Below, one piece after another: positions 48,917 through 57,944 of a stretch of 64,000 nt of DNA (position 1 is its first letter; every line of letters starts with the position of its first letter). Origin of the DNA: Burkholderiaceae bacterium (GTDB taxonomy: Bacteria > Pseudomonadota > Gammaproteobacteria > Burkholderiales > Burkholderiaceae_C); contig JACKLJ010000001.1 in assembly GCA_024235955.1 (NCBI GenBank), positions 1,163,501 to 1,227,500 of the forward strand, read 5' to 3'. A program made the position numbers and the translations under genes. The notes beneath the pieces were generated by a model. That model searched no databases and was not told where the DNA came from. It saw only the letters and a program-made list of their open reading frames with translations.

Positions 48917-48928
48917 AGGAGACAAACC

Positions 48929-50203
48929 ATGGCACACATCGTCATTCTGGGCGCCGGCCTCGGCGGCATGCCCGCCGCGTACGAGATCCGCGCGATGCTC
49001 GGATCGGAGCACAAGGTCACGGTGGTCAACGCCGTCGACTACTTCCAGTTCGTGCCGTCCAACCCATGGGTGGCGGTGGGCTGGCGCAAGCGCGAGGAAG
49101 TGGTGATGGGCATCGAGGAGCCGCTGCGCAGGAAGGGCATCGACTTCATCGGCAAGCGCGTCACCGCCATCGACGCCGAAGGCAGCAAGCTCTCGCTCGA
49201 CGGTGGCGACGAGCTGGCCTACGACTACCTGGTGATCACCACCGGGCCCAAGCTGGCCTTCGACGAAGTGCCAGGAGCCGGGCCGCTGGGCGGTCACACC
49301 CATTCCATCTGCACCGTCGACCATGCCGAGAAGTGGTGGGCCGAATACCAGGAGTTCCTGAAGGATCCCGGCCCGATCATCGTGGGTGCCATGCCGGGCG
49401 CGAGCTGCTTCGGCCCGGCCTACGAGTTCACCTTCATCGTCGCGGCCGACCTGCGCAAGCGCAAGCTGCGCAACAAGGTGCCGATCACCTTCGTTTCCAG
49501 CGAGCCGTACGTGGGCCACATGGGCCTGGGCGGCGTGGGCGACAGCAAGGGCATGCTGGAAAGCGACCTGCGCAACCAGGACGTCAAGTGGATCACCAAC
49601 GCCAAGACCACGCGGGTGGAGGCGGGCAAGATGTTCGTCACCGAGGTCAACGACAAGGGTGAGCCGCACAAGGAGCACGAGCTGCCTTTCAAGATGGCCA
49701 TGATGCTGCCGGCCTTCAAGGGTGTGGACGCCGTTGCCGGCGTGCCCGAACTGTGCAACCCGCGCGGCTTCGTCATCGTCGACGAGTTCCAGCGCAGCAA
49801 GAAGTACCGCAACATCTTCTCGGCCGGTGTGTGCGTGGCCATCCCGCCGGTGGAGGTGACGCCGGTGCCCACGGGCGCGCCCAAGACCGGCTACATGATC
49901 GAGACCATGGTGAGCGCCATCGCCCACAACATCGCCGACGAGCTGGCCGGCAAGCCGCTGACCACCAGGGGCACCTGGAACGCCATCTGCCTGGCCGACA
50001 TGGGCGACACCGGCGCCGCCTTCGTGGCGCTGCCGCAGATTCCGCCCCGCAACGTCAACTGGTTCAAGAAGGGCAAGTGGGTGCACCTGGCCAAGGTGGC
50101 GTTCGAGAAGTACTTCATCCGCAAGATGAAGACCGGCAATTCCGAGCCGGTGTACGAGAAATACGTGCTCAAGGCGCTGGGCATCATGCGCCTGGAGAAA
50201 TAG
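48929..50203 (+). CDS. Sulfide:quinone oxidoreductase-like flavoprotein
   Basis: The 424-residue protein has the FAD dinucleotide-fold motif IVILGAGLGGMPAAYEIRAM and the second Gly-rich region YDYLVITTGPKLAF. Candidate redox cysteines lie in PGASCFGPAYEF (about 160) and in FSAGVCVAIPPVEVTPVPTG (about 297), the latter a typical SQR FAD-contact region. SQR oxidises sulfide to sulfane sulfur and passes electrons to quinone. The ribosome site GAAGGAGAC and ATG 48929 follow the pump gene, so it is made from the same transcript. Confidence 0.87.
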   Translation: MAHIVILGAGLGGMPAAYEIRAMLGSEHKVTVVNAVDYFQFVPSNPWVAVGWRKREEVVMGIEEPLRRKGIDFIGKRVTAIDAEGSKLSLDGGDELAYDYLVITTGPKLAFDEVPGAGPLGGHTHSICTVDHAEKWWAEYQEFLKDPGPIIVGAMPGASCFGPAYEFTFIVAADLRKRKLRNKVPITFVSSEPYVGHMGLGGVGDSKGMLESDLRNQDVKWITNAKTTRVEAGKMFVTEVNDKGEPHKEHELPFKMAMMLPAFKGVDAVAGVPELCNPRGFVIVDEFQRSKKYRNIFSAGVCVAIPPVEVTPVPTGAPKTGYMIETMVSAIAHNIADELAGKPLTTRGTWNAICLADMGDTGAAFVALPQIPPRNVNWFKKGKWVHLAKVAFEKYFIRKMKTGNSEPVYEKYVLKALGIMRLEK

Positions 50204-50268
50204 ATTGCTATGCAATCAGTAGCTGTCTGCGCCTGCTGTATATGGGCTGACAGCCAATTTGTTTCGTG
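50202..50268 (+). repeat. Dispersed repeat family A, copy 17
   Basis: A diverged forward copy (AGTAGCTGTCTGCGCCTGCT, then GGGCTGACAGCCAATTTG) in the gap after the SQR-like gene. It is the last copy before 63 kb. Confidence 0.75.
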
Positions 50269-50282
50269 AAAAGGAGTTTGAC

Positions 50283-50492
50283 ATGACATCCTGGCAACTG
50301 GTCCGCGTGATCGCCGGTACCTTCATCCTGCTGTCGCTGGCGCTGGGCGTGCCCGGCAGCCCGATCTTTCATTCGACCAACTGGCTGTGGTTCACGGCCT
50401 TCGTCGGGGCCAACCTGCTGCAGAGCGGCTTGACCAGGTGGTGCCTGATGGAGTCGATCCTGCGCAAGCTCGGCCTGCGCGCTGGTACCTGA
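50283..50492 (+). CDS. DUF2892 (YgaP-type) small membrane protein
   Basis: A 69-residue protein with two hydrophobic helices (VIAGTFILLSLALGV and WLWFTAFVGANLLQSGLT) and a Cys in TRWCLMES. This is the DUF2892 pattern found as the membrane tail of rhodanese YgaP and as separate small proteins in sulfide-responsive operons. It may help release or move sulfur at the membrane. AAGGAG precedes ATG 50283, and 16 bp separate it from the next gene. Confidence 0.85.
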   Translation: MTSWQLVRVIAGTFILLSLALGVPGSPIFHSTNWLWFTAFVGANLLQSGLTRWCLMESILRKLGLRAGT

Positions 50493-50508
50493 CCCACGGA
50501 GCGAGCAG

Positions 50509-50865
50509 ATGAGCAAGAGCTACAAGGACATCATCGCCGACACGTCCTCCAACATCGCCAAGATGCGCAAGGACATCCCGGAGGTGCTGCAGGGCTTCAA
50601 TGCCATGGCGCATTCCGCCGGCAAGGGCGGCGCGCTGGACGAGAAGACCAAGGAGCTGATCGCCATGGCGCTGTCGGTGGCGGCGCGCTGCGATCCCTGC
50701 CTGGGCTACCACGCCAAGGCCCTGGTCAAGCATGGCGCCACCCGCGCCGAGGTCGAGGAAATGCTGGGCATGTGCGTGTACATGGGCGGCGGCCCCGCGC
50801 TGATGTACGCCGCGGCGGCGCTGGCCGCGTACGAGGAATTCGGCGGCGAGAAGGCGCAGGCATGA
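50509..50865 (+). CDS. AhpD-like carboxymuconolactone-decarboxylase-family protein
   Basis: The 118-residue all-helical protein has the CMD/AhpD catalytic motif ARCDPCLGYHAKALVKHGAT, in which CxxC and the following His support thiol-based peroxidase or disulfide reductase chemistry. Family members protect against peroxides; here it may reduce or relay persulfides. Its stop codon overlaps the start of the tolC-like gene (ATGA). Confidence 0.87.
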   Translation: MSKSYKDIIADTSSNIAKMRKDIPEVLQGFNAMAHSAGKGGALDEKTKELIAMALSVAARCDPCLGYHAKALVKHGATRAEVEEMLGMCVYMGGGPALMYAAAALAAYEEFGGEKAQA

Positions 50866-52343
50866 CCGCACCGCGCACGTTGCTGGGCTGGGGGCTCGTC
50901 GCGCTGCTGGCGGCACCGGCTGCCGCGCCGGCGCAGGACCTGCTCACGGTCTGGCGTGCCGCGCAGGAGCGCGACCGCACGCTCGCCGTGGCGCGCGCCG
51001 AGCACGCGGCCAGCCAGGCCAAGCGCGAGCAGGCGGCTGCGCTGTGGCGCCCGAACGTGATGCTGGGCCTGGGTGCCGGCGTGGGCACCAGCGAATCGCA
51101 CATGAACGGCGCCCAGTTCTCGGCGCCGGGGATGGGCACGTCCAGCGGCGTGAACTTCGCCACCTCGGTCGACGCCGGTCTGGCCACTCGGGCGTCGGTC
51201 ACGGCGCAGCAACCGCTCTACAACCGTGGCCGTGACGCCAGCCGCGCGCAACTGGAGCTGGGTGCCGACATGGGCGACACCGCCTGGCGCGCCGCGCAAG
51301 CCGAACTGGCGCTGCGCACCGCCCAGCGCTATTTCGCGCTCGCCGTGGCACAGGAGCAGTTGCACGTCGCCGAACGCCAGATGGCGGCCGTGAAGCGCTC
51401 GACCACCGAGGCGCACGACCGCTTCGAGCTCGGCGAATCGCCAGTGACCGACACCCACGAGGCCGACGCCGCGCTGGCTGGCGTGCGCGCGCAGGTGGAA
51501 GCCGCGCGCCTGCAGGTGGAGCTCAAGCGCCAGCAACTCACCGACAGCACCGGGTTGCCGGCGCTGACCGCGCGTCTGCCGGTCAGCAGCGCCGCGCCGG
51601 GCGAGACCCTGCAGGGATGGCTCGATGCCGCCCAGGCCGGGAACCCGCAGGTGCGCCTGGCGGCGCAGGCGGTGACCATGGCCGAGCAGGATCTGCGCAA
51701 GCGCCGCGCGGCCAACGGCACCACCGTGGATCTGGTGGCCCAGGCCTCGTTCGACCGCATCGACGGTCACGGCGATTTCGGCTCTGCCAACAACCGCAGC
51801 CGCAACGGCATGATCGGCGTGCAGGTCACCATTCCGCTGTACGACGGCGGCATGTCCAGCGCCCAGGCCAGCGAAGGCGCTCGCCTGCTCGACAAGGCGC
51901 AGGCCCAGCTCGACCAGGCGCGCGAACAGGTGGGCGAACAGGTACGCGCAGCCTGGCTCGGCTGGCAGGCTGGGCAAGCGCGCATCGCGGCGCTCGAAGA
52001 CGGCCTCAAGGCCAGCGCCGCCCGGCTGGATGCCACGCGCCTCGGCCGCGAGGTGGGCGATCGCACCCTGCTGGACGTGCTGAACGCCGAAAATGACCAT
52101 GCCCGCGCCACCTTGGCCTTGGCCGAGGCGCGGGCCGAGCAGGTGCAGAACCGTCTGCGCCTGGCGGCGCTGGCCGACCGGCTCGATGAGGTGGTGCTGG
52201 CCGAGGTCAACGCCAGCCTGCAGCCGGAGCAGGCTGCAGCGCCCGCCGCGCCCGCCGCGCCGGCCACAGTCTCCGCGCAGCAGTCGCAAGCTGCTCCGGC
52301 GCAAGCGCAGCGCCGCCGGCCCGGCAAGCAGGACCGTCGATGA
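50862..52343 (+). CDS. TolC-family outer-membrane efflux channel
   Basis: The 493-residue protein has a signal peptide (LLGWGLVALLAAPAAAPAQ) and two repeats of long coiled-coil helices typical of TolC (for example EQLHVAERQMAAVKRSTTEA and ARLDATRLGREVGDRTLLDV). It completes a tripartite pump with the adaptor and RND genes of this operon. The C-terminal ~45 residues are Ala/Pro/Gln-rich and low complexity. It overlaps its neighbours on both sides by 4 bp (50862 and 52340). Confidence 0.92.
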   Translation: MTAPRTLLGWGLVALLAAPAAAPAQDLLTVWRAAQERDRTLAVARAEHAASQAKREQAAALWRPNVMLGLGAGVGTSESHMNGAQFSAPGMGTSSGVNFATSVDAGLATRASVTAQQPLYNRGRDASRAQLELGADMGDTAWRAAQAELALRTAQRYFALAVAQEQLHVAERQMAAVKRSTTEAHDRFELGESPVTDTHEADAALAGVRAQVEAARLQVELKRQQLTDSTGLPALTARLPVSSAAPGETLQGWLDAAQAGNPQVRLAAQAVTMAEQDLRKRRAANGTTVDLVAQASFDRIDGHGDFGSANNRSRNGMIGVQVTIPLYDGGMSSAQASEGARLLDKAQAQLDQAREQVGEQVRAAWLGWQAGQARIAALEDGLKASAARLDATRLGREVGDRTLLDVLNAENDHARATLALAEARAEQVQNRLRLAALADRLDEVVLAEVNASLQPEQAAAPAAPAAPATVSAQQSQAAPAQAQRRRPGKQDRR

Positions 52344-53485
52344 GCGGCACCAACCCCGCTGGCGGCATCGTCGTGCTTGGCGCCGGTTTCGGCGCGCTGT
52401 CCACGGTGCGCATGCTGCGCAAGCAGGGTTGCACGGCGCCGGTCACCGTCGTCGCGCCGCGCGCCGAACTGCATTACCTCCCGGGCACGATCTGGATTCC
52501 CGGCGGCCTGCGCACGCGCGAGGACCTGGTGGTGCCGCTGGGCAAGTTCTTCCAGCGCATGAATGTGCGCCATGTGGCCGCCAGCGTCACGGGCCTGTCG
52601 GACGACGGCCGCGTGGTTCACACCACGGCGGGTGACGTGCCCAACGACGCGCTGGTGATCGCCAGCGGCGGGCGCTTCATCAAGAAGCTGCCAGGCATCG
52701 AGCACGCGATCACCCCTTGCGAGGGCATCGACGCGGCCGAGCGTATCCGTGACCGGCTTCGCACCATGGAGAGCGGCACCATCGCCGTGGGGTTTGGGGC
52801 CAACCCCAGGGAGCCGAGCGCGGTGCGCGGCGGGCCGATGTTCGAGTTCCTGTTCGGCATCGACGAACAGCTCAGGCGCGAAGGCCGGCGCGAGCGTTTC
52901 AAGCTGGTGTTCTTCAACCCGTCCGAGCAGCCGGGTGCCCGGCTCGGGCCCAAGGCCGTGGCACACCTGCTGGCCACCATGCGCCGGCGCAATATCGAGA
53001 CGCGGCTGGGTCACAAGATGGTCCGCTTCGATGCCGACCAGGTGGTGACGGAGGGCGGTGCCTTCCCGGCCGACCTGATCCTCTTCATGCCAGGGCTCAC
53101 GGGCCCCGCGTGGCTCGACCAGAGCACGCTGCCGCGTTCACCCGGCGGCCTGATCGCCGCCGACGCGCATTGCCACGTGGCCGGCCTGGAGCGCGTCTAC
53201 GTGGTGGGCGACAGCGGCAGTTTCCCCGGCCCCGACTGGATGCCCAAGCAGGCACACATGGCCGACCTGCAGGCCGAGGCGGCCGCCGCCAACCTGATTG
53301 CCGACCTGGCCGGCCGCCAGGGCACGCAGGGCTTCAAGGTCGAACTGGTGTGCATCATCGATGCCATCGACCACGGCACGCTGGTGTTCCGCAACGAGCG
53401 CCGCCAGCTCGTGCTGCCGCCGACCCGCATGATGCACTGGGCCAAGCGCGCCTTCGAGCGTCGTTATCTGGCCATGTACCGCTGA
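52340..53485 (+). CDS. Second SQR/FCSD-like FAD oxidoreductase
   Basis: A 381-residue flavoprotein with the FAD motif IVVLGAGFGALSTVRMLRKQG, a second nucleotide-fold element GTIAVGFGANPREPSAV, and the C-terminal FAD segment VYVVGDSGSFPGPDWMPKQA. It resembles SQR/flavocytochrome c sulfide dehydrogenase proteins but lacks a clear active-site Cys pair (Cys occurs at about 31, 125, 275 and 337), so it may reduce quinone from another donor. It is the last gene of the operon; its stop is 24 bp from the convergent sigma-54 activator. Confidence 0.82.
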   Translation: MSGTNPAGGIVVLGAGFGALSTVRMLRKQGCTAPVTVVAPRAELHYLPGTIWIPGGLRTREDLVVPLGKFFQRMNVRHVAASVTGLSDDGRVVHTTAGDVPNDALVIASGGRFIKKLPGIEHAITPCEGIDAAERIRDRLRTMESGTIAVGFGANPREPSAVRGGPMFEFLFGIDEQLRREGRRERFKLVFFNPSEQPGARLGPKAVAHLLATMRRRNIETRLGHKMVRFDADQVVTEGGAFPADLILFMPGLTGPAWLDQSTLPRSPGGLIAADAHCHVAGLERVYVVGDSGSFPGPDWMPKQAHMADLQAEAAAANLIADLAGRQGTQGFKVELVCIIDAIDHGTLVFRNERRQLVLPPTRMMHWAKRAFERRYLAMYR

Positions 53486-53509
53486 GGGGGTGCTGGCTCG
53501 ATCTCAGGC

Positions 53510-54853
53510 TCAGTCCGGACGGCCGAGGTGCCGCAGCTTGCGGTAGAGCGTCCGTTCGCTCATGCCCAGTTGTTGGGCCAGTTCGGCACGGCTGCCTTGA
53601 TGGCTTGCGGCGATGGCTTGAAGAGCTGCGTCGGTGATGGCTTGCAGCGTGGTGGACGCCGGGGCTTGCACACCGGCTCCCGCAGCTGAGGGTGGCCCGG
53701 CAGTTGGCAGCGGGGTGTCGAAAGCCAGTGCTTGCCGAACTTCTGCCACACCCACCGTGCCGGCATCGGCGAGGAGGCCTGCGCGCTCCAGCACATTGCG
53801 CAACTGGCGCACGTTGCCAGGCAATGGATGCGCCTGCAACAGGGCCATTGCGTCGGCGGTGATCTGCAGGGGCTTGCCTGAACCTGTGCGCTGCAGCAGG
53901 GAAGGGGCAATCAACGCGATGTCGCTGGAACGCTCCCGCAAGGGTGGGACCTGGATGGGAAAGGCGCTCAGGCGGAAGTAGAGGTCTTCGCGGAACGTGC
54001 CTTCGGCGATCATGGCCCGAAGATCGCGGTGCGTGGCGGCGATCACGCGCACATCGGCCCGACGCACGTCCGTGCTGCCGACGCGCCGGTAGGTGCCCGA
54101 TTCCAGCAGGCGCAGCAGCTTCACCTGCATGGGCAGCGGAATGTCGCCCACCTCGTCGAGAAAGAGTGTGCCGCCGCTGGCACTTTCGACGAGCCCGATC
54201 CGGCTTTGCAGGGCGCCCGTGAAGGCGCCGCGCTCGTGGCCGAAGAGTTCACTCTCGAAGAGCGATTCCGTCAGGCTGGCGCAATCCACGGCCACGATCG
54301 GCTGCTCGGCGCGCTTGCTGGCTTCGTGGATGGCGTGGGCCACCAGTTCCTTGCCGGTGCCCGACTCTCCAAGCAGAAGGACGCTTGCACTCGATGGCGC
54401 CACCCGTGCGACCATCTCCAGCATCCTGACGAAACTGGGCGCGCGCCCGATCAGCCCCTGCCGAGCCGGCCTGCCGAGGGCGATGCGCAACGGCGCCATT
54501 TTTTCGACATACCAGGTCGCTCCGCCAGAAGCGTGCTGCAAGGGGACGATTTCGATATCAACGTAGGACTCACCTTGGGCGGTGTGATGCAGGTGCAGGA
54601 CGCGCTCACGCTGGCCGGACTCGCGTGCCTTGGCCATCGGGCAGCTTTCACCCGCCATATCGCACGGTACCGTGGTGTGATGCGACACCTCGTAGCACGT
54701 ATGGCCGACCACCGAGCCGTCGCTCGCGAAGGCCCTTCGGTAGGCGCGGTTGGCCGCCAGGATGCGGTACTGGCTGTCGAACACGATGTGCGGTTCAGGC
54801 AAGGCCTCCAAGTAGGCCACCAACCGATCCCATTCCTTGACGCTCTGTTTCAT
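53510..54853 (-). CDS. PAS / sigma-54 AAA+ / Fis-type activator
   Basis: A 447-residue bacterial enhancer-binding protein. An N-terminal PAS domain (about 1-120) carries three Cys at 53, 64 and 71 in the pattern CYEVSHH...PCDMAGESCPM. Then comes the AAA+ domain with Walker A LGESGTGKE, the sigma-54 contact GAFTGA and Walker B GGTLFLDEVGDI, and a C-terminal HTH (RAELAQQLGMSERTLYRKL). It is divergent from the cyd operon, whose promoter has the matching -24/-12 form, so it very probably activates that operon. The signal (redox, NO, haem or sulfur) is unknown. ATG 54853 precedes the PAS domain. Confidence 0.92.
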   Translation of the reverse strand: MKQSVKEWDRLVAYLEALPEPHIVFDSQYRILAANRAYRRAFASDGSVVGHTCYEVSHHTTVPCDMAGESCPMAKARESGQRERVLHLHHTAQGESYVDIEIVPLQHASGGATWYVEKMAPLRIALGRPARQGLIGRAPSFVRMLEMVARVAPSSASVLLLGESGTGKELVAHAIHEASKRAEQPIVAVDCASLTESLFESELFGHERGAFTGALQSRIGLVESASGGTLFLDEVGDIPLPMQVKLLRLLESGTYRRVGSTDVRRADVRVIAATHRDLRAMIAEGTFREDLYFRLSAFPIQVPPLRERSSDIALIAPSLLQRTGSGKPLQITADAMALLQAHPLPGNVRQLRNVLERAGLLADAGTVGVAEVRQALAFDTPLPTAGPPSAAGAGVQAPASTTLQAITDAALQAIAASHQGSRAELAQQLGMSERTLYRKLRHLGRPD

Positions 54854-54870
54854 AAGACAAATTTGGCAGT

Positions 54871-54908
54871 CTAATGACAATAATGTCAATGGCTGACATG
54901 AATGACAA
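54871..54908. promoter_or_regulatory. Probable enhancer site of the sigma-54 activator
   Basis: The dyad TGACA-ATAA-TGTCA (54875-54888) is followed by CTGACATGAATGACA (54894-54908), repeating the TGACA half-site. Its place about 75-115 bp upstream of the predicted -12 element suits an enhancer-binding protein, here most likely the adjacent activator. Confidence 0.6.
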
Positions 54909-54963
54909 ACGGCCTCAAGGCTTAACTTATTGATTGTTTTGGACTTTCTTCTATTTTTGGACT

Positions 54964-54978
54964 TGGCACGGGATTTGA
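54964..54978 (+). promoter_or_regulatory. Sigma-54 promoter of the cyd operon
   Basis: TGGCACG-GGAT-TTGA matches the sigma-54 consensus TGGCACG-N4-TTGC at 10 of the 11 defined positions, with exactly ten bases between the -24 GG (54965-54966) and the -12 G (54977). It lies just ahead of cydP and its dyads are upstream. Confidence 0.8.
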
Positions 54979-54990
54979 ATTATTTGAAAC

Positions 54991-55188
54991 ATGTCGATGT
55001 TTCGCATGCCCTTGGTTCGCCATCTCGGCATTGTTGTGGCGTTCAAGCTGCTCATCCTGGCTGGGTTGTGGTGGGGGTTCGTGCGCGACGATCGGATGGC
55101 TGTCACGCCTGAGCAGGCTGCCAGGCACCTCCAGCTGGAGGCATCGAAACCCCAGCAAGAACCCACGCAACAAGAAAGGCATCGGTGA
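54991..55188 (+). CDS. cydP: CydP, small subunit-like protein of cytochrome bd
   Basis: A protein of 60-65 residues with one membrane helix (HLGIVVAFKLLILAGLWWGF) preceded by a basic segment and followed by a soluble tail rich in Gln and Glu. Genes of this type (cydP) precede cydA in many proteobacteria. The start may be ATG 54991, 54997 or 55006; because the promoter predicts transcription from about 54990, the later ATGs are more likely to leave room for a ribosome site. Its TGA overlaps the cydA ATG (TGATG). Confidence 0.8.
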   Translation: MSMFRMPLVRHLGIVVAFKLLILAGLWWGFVRDDRMAVTPEQAARHLQLEASKPQQEPTQQERHR

Positions 55189-56756
55189 TGTCCGAGCAAC
55201 TGGTGGATCTGTCGCGGCTGCAATTCGCCGCGACCGCCCTGTACCACTTCCTCTTCGTACCCTTGACACTCGGCATGGTGTGGCTGCTGGTGATCATGGA
55301 AAGCGTCTATGTCATGACCGGCAAGGTGGTCTGGAAGGACATGACGCGCTTCTGGGGCAAGCTGTTCGGCATCAACTTTGCCTTGGGAGTGACGACGGGC
55401 ATCACCCTCGAGTTCCAGTTTGGCACCAACTGGGCCTACTACTCGCATTACGTCGGTGACATCTTCGGGGCTCCATTGGCCATCGAAGGTTTGATGGCGT
55501 TCTTCCTGGAGTCCACGTTCATCGGCCTGTTCTTCTTCGGCTGGGATCGCCTGTCGCGGCAGCGGCATCTCATGGTCACGGTATTGATGGCGATTGGCAC
55601 CAACCTGAGCGCGCTCTGGATCCTGATCGCCAATGGCTGGATGCAAAATCCGCTGGGCGCAGAGTTCAGCTATGAAACCATGCGCATGGAGATGACGGAT
55701 TTCTGGGCCGTGGTCTTCAACCCGGATGCGCAGGCCAAGTTTGTTCACACTGTGTCGGCGGGATACGTGACCGGTGCGATGTTCGTGCTATCCATATCGG
55801 CCTTCTATCTGCTGCGCGGCCGCAACACCGAGTTCGCCAAGCGCAGCTTCCGCGTGGCCTCGGCGTTTGGACTGGCGTCTGCGCTGTCGGTGATCGTGCT
55901 AGGTGATGAGTCAGGTTACATGGTTGGGGCAGCGCAGCAGACCAAGATGGCCGCGCTCGAAGCCATGTGGGAGACCGAGCCTGCGCCCGCCGGATTGAAG
56001 CTGATCGCCGGGATCGACGAGAAAGCGCAGAAGAACACCTGGGCAGTCGAGGTGCCGTGGGTCATGGGCCTTATCGGGACGCGGTCCGTGAGTCAGACCA
56101 TTCCCGGCATCCTGGAGATCAAGGAGAAGAACCGCGAGCGCATCCTGAACGGCATTCCGGCCGTGACCGCGCTTGAAAGGTTGCGCAAGGATCGGCACGA
56201 TGCCCAAGCGCTTGCGGTCTTCGAACGCCACAAGGCCGATCTGGGATTCGGGTTGCTGCTCAAGACCTACACGCAGGACGTGTCGGCTGCGACCCCCGAG
56301 ATGATTCAGAAAGCCGTGGACAGCACGGTGCCGCGCGTGCTGCCCATGTTCTGGGGGTTCCGGGTCATGGTGGGCTTGGGCTTCCTGATGCTGTTGCTGT
56401 TTGCCCTGACGACCTGGGCCACATTGAAAGGTGACTGCATGCACAGACGCTGGCTGCTCAAGTGGGCCATGTGGATGTTGCCGGCGCCCTGGATCGCGGC
56501 GGAGCTGGGATGGTTCGTGGCCGAGTACGGCCGGCAGCCCTGGACCATTTATGGCGTATTGCCCACGCACCTGTCGGTGTCGGCGCTCAGTGTCCAAAGC
56601 CTCTATGGCTCGCTGGCAGGCTTCGTGGGTTTCTACACGCTGCTGCTGGTGGTCGAGGTTTATCTGATGGTGAAGTTCGCGCGCCAGGGGCCTGGCAGCC
56701 TTGGGACCGGTCGCTACGACCTGGAGGTCGGCCATGGCCCGGCCGCGCACGCCTGA
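55188..56756 (+). CDS. cydA: Cytochrome bd ubiquinol oxidase subunit I
   Basis: CydA oxidises quinol and carries haems b558, b595 and d. The 522-residue protein has the N-terminal RLQFAATALYHFLFVPLTLG with the axial His20, the ATNGWMQNP-type segment (here IANGWMQNPLGAEF) and a long Q-loop beginning GDESGYMVGAAQQTKMAALE, as in E. coli bd-I. bd oxidases have high O2 affinity and resist sulfide and cyanide (established for the class). ATG 55188 is used rather than the GTG three bases earlier. Confidence 0.97.
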   Translation: MSEQLVDLSRLQFAATALYHFLFVPLTLGMVWLLVIMESVYVMTGKVVWKDMTRFWGKLFGINFALGVTTGITLEFQFGTNWAYYSHYVGDIFGAPLAIEGLMAFFLESTFIGLFFFGWDRLSRQRHLMVTVLMAIGTNLSALWILIANGWMQNPLGAEFSYETMRMEMTDFWAVVFNPDAQAKFVHTVSAGYVTGAMFVLSISAFYLLRGRNTEFAKRSFRVASAFGLASALSVIVLGDESGYMVGAAQQTKMAALEAMWETEPAPAGLKLIAGIDEKAQKNTWAVEVPWVMGLIGTRSVSQTIPGILEIKEKNRERILNGIPAVTALERLRKDRHDAQALAVFERHKADLGFGLLLKTYTQDVSAATPEMIQKAVDSTVPRVLPMFWGFRVMVGLGFLMLLLFALTTWATLKGDCMHRRWLLKWAMWMLPAPWIAAELGWFVAEYGRQPWTIYGVLPTHLSVSALSVQSLYGSLAGFVGFYTLLLVVEVYLMVKFARQGPGSLGTGRYDLEVGHGPAAHA

Positions 56757-56780
56757 AGCAGCAACGTACGGAGAAAAGTC

Positions 56781-57929
56781 ATGCTGGACTACCCAACCCT
56801 GAAGATCCTGTGGTGGCTGCTGGTGGGTGTGCTGCTGGTGGGTTTCGCCATCATGGATGGTCACGACATGGGCGTGGGCACCTTGCTGCCTTTCGTGGGC
56901 AAGACCGACGACGAGCGGCGCGTGGCCATCAACACCGTGGGGCCCCACTGGGATGGCAATCAGGTCTGGTTCATCACCGGCGGTGGCGCCATCTTTGCCG
57001 CGTGGCCCCTGGTGTACGCCACGGCATTCAGCGGTTTCTATTGGGCCATGCTGGCGGTGTTGTGGGCGCTGTTCTTCCGCCCTGTGGGCTTCGACTACCG
57101 CAGCAAGATCCAGAGCCCTGCCTGGCGCAGGACCTGGGACTGGGGCCTGTTCATCGGCGGCTTCGTCCCCCCGGTGATTTTCGGTGTGGCGTTCGGCAAC
57201 CTGCTGCAAGGCGTCCCCTTCCATTTCACGGACATGCTGATGCCGGTCTACACCGGCAGTTTCTGGGGTCTGCTCAACCCGTTCGCCCTGCTGGTGGGGG
57301 TGGTGTCGAGCGCGATGATCACCATGCACGGCGGCGTCTATCTGGCGCACCGCACCGAGGGGGCGATCCAGCAGCGCGCGATTCGAGGCGCGGTCGGGGC
57401 GGCCTTGGTGCTGGTGCTGGGCTTTGTGGCCGCCGGACTTTGGCTGCGCTGGGGCGGCATTGAGGGGTATGTGATCTCTCCTGCTTCGACCTTCGATCCG
57501 GCCGGACTCCCCGATCCATTGGCCAAGGCAGTGACGCGCAGTGCCGACGCCTGGTGGGCCAATTACGGCAGGCAGCCCATGATCTGGCTGCTTCCAGCGC
57601 TGGGCGTGGGTGGGGCGCTCCTGGCGGCGCTGTTGGTACGTGGAGGTCGGACGCTGGCGGCATTCGTGGCTTCGTCCTTGGCCATCGTCGGTGTGATCGG
57701 CACCGCGGGAGCAGCCATGTTCCCTTTCGTGATGCCTTCCTCCACGATGCCGAATGCCAGCCTCACGATCTGGGACAGCGTGTCCAGCCATCTCACGCTG
57801 GGGGTCATGTTCTGGGCCACCGCGATCTTCATGCCGCTGATCATCTTCTACACCGGCTGGGCCTACCGGGTCATGCGGGGCAAGGTGACGGTGGAGCACA
57901 TCCGCGCCAATGACCACGCGGCCTATTGA
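56781..57929 (+). CDS. cydB: Cytochrome bd ubiquinol oxidase subunit II
   Basis: The 382-residue partner of CydA has eight to nine membrane helices. Typical segments are LKILWWLLVGVLLVGFAIMD, the GPHWDGNQVWFITGGGAIFA region and the C-terminal LTLGVMFWATAIFMPLIIFY. Length and motifs fit the E. coli-type subunit. It is separated from cydA by 24 bp with a GGAG-like site. Downstream genes follow closely on the same strand. Confidence 0.97.
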   Translation: MLDYPTLKILWWLLVGVLLVGFAIMDGHDMGVGTLLPFVGKTDDERRVAINTVGPHWDGNQVWFITGGGAIFAAWPLVYATAFSGFYWAMLAVLWALFFRPVGFDYRSKIQSPAWRRTWDWGLFIGGFVPPVIFGVAFGNLLQGVPFHFTDMLMPVYTGSFWGLLNPFALLVGVVSSAMITMHGGVYLAHRTEGAIQQRAIRGAVGAALVLVLGFVAAGLWLRWGGIEGYVISPASTFDPAGLPDPLAKAVTRSADAWWANYGRQPMIWLLPALGVGGALLAALLVRGGRTLAAFVASSLAIVGVIGTAGAAMFPFVMPSSTMPNASLTIWDSVSSHLTLGVMFWATAIFMPLIIFYTGWAYRVMRGKVTVEHIRANDHAAY

Positions 57930-57944
57930 CGGAAGGGAAGAAGC

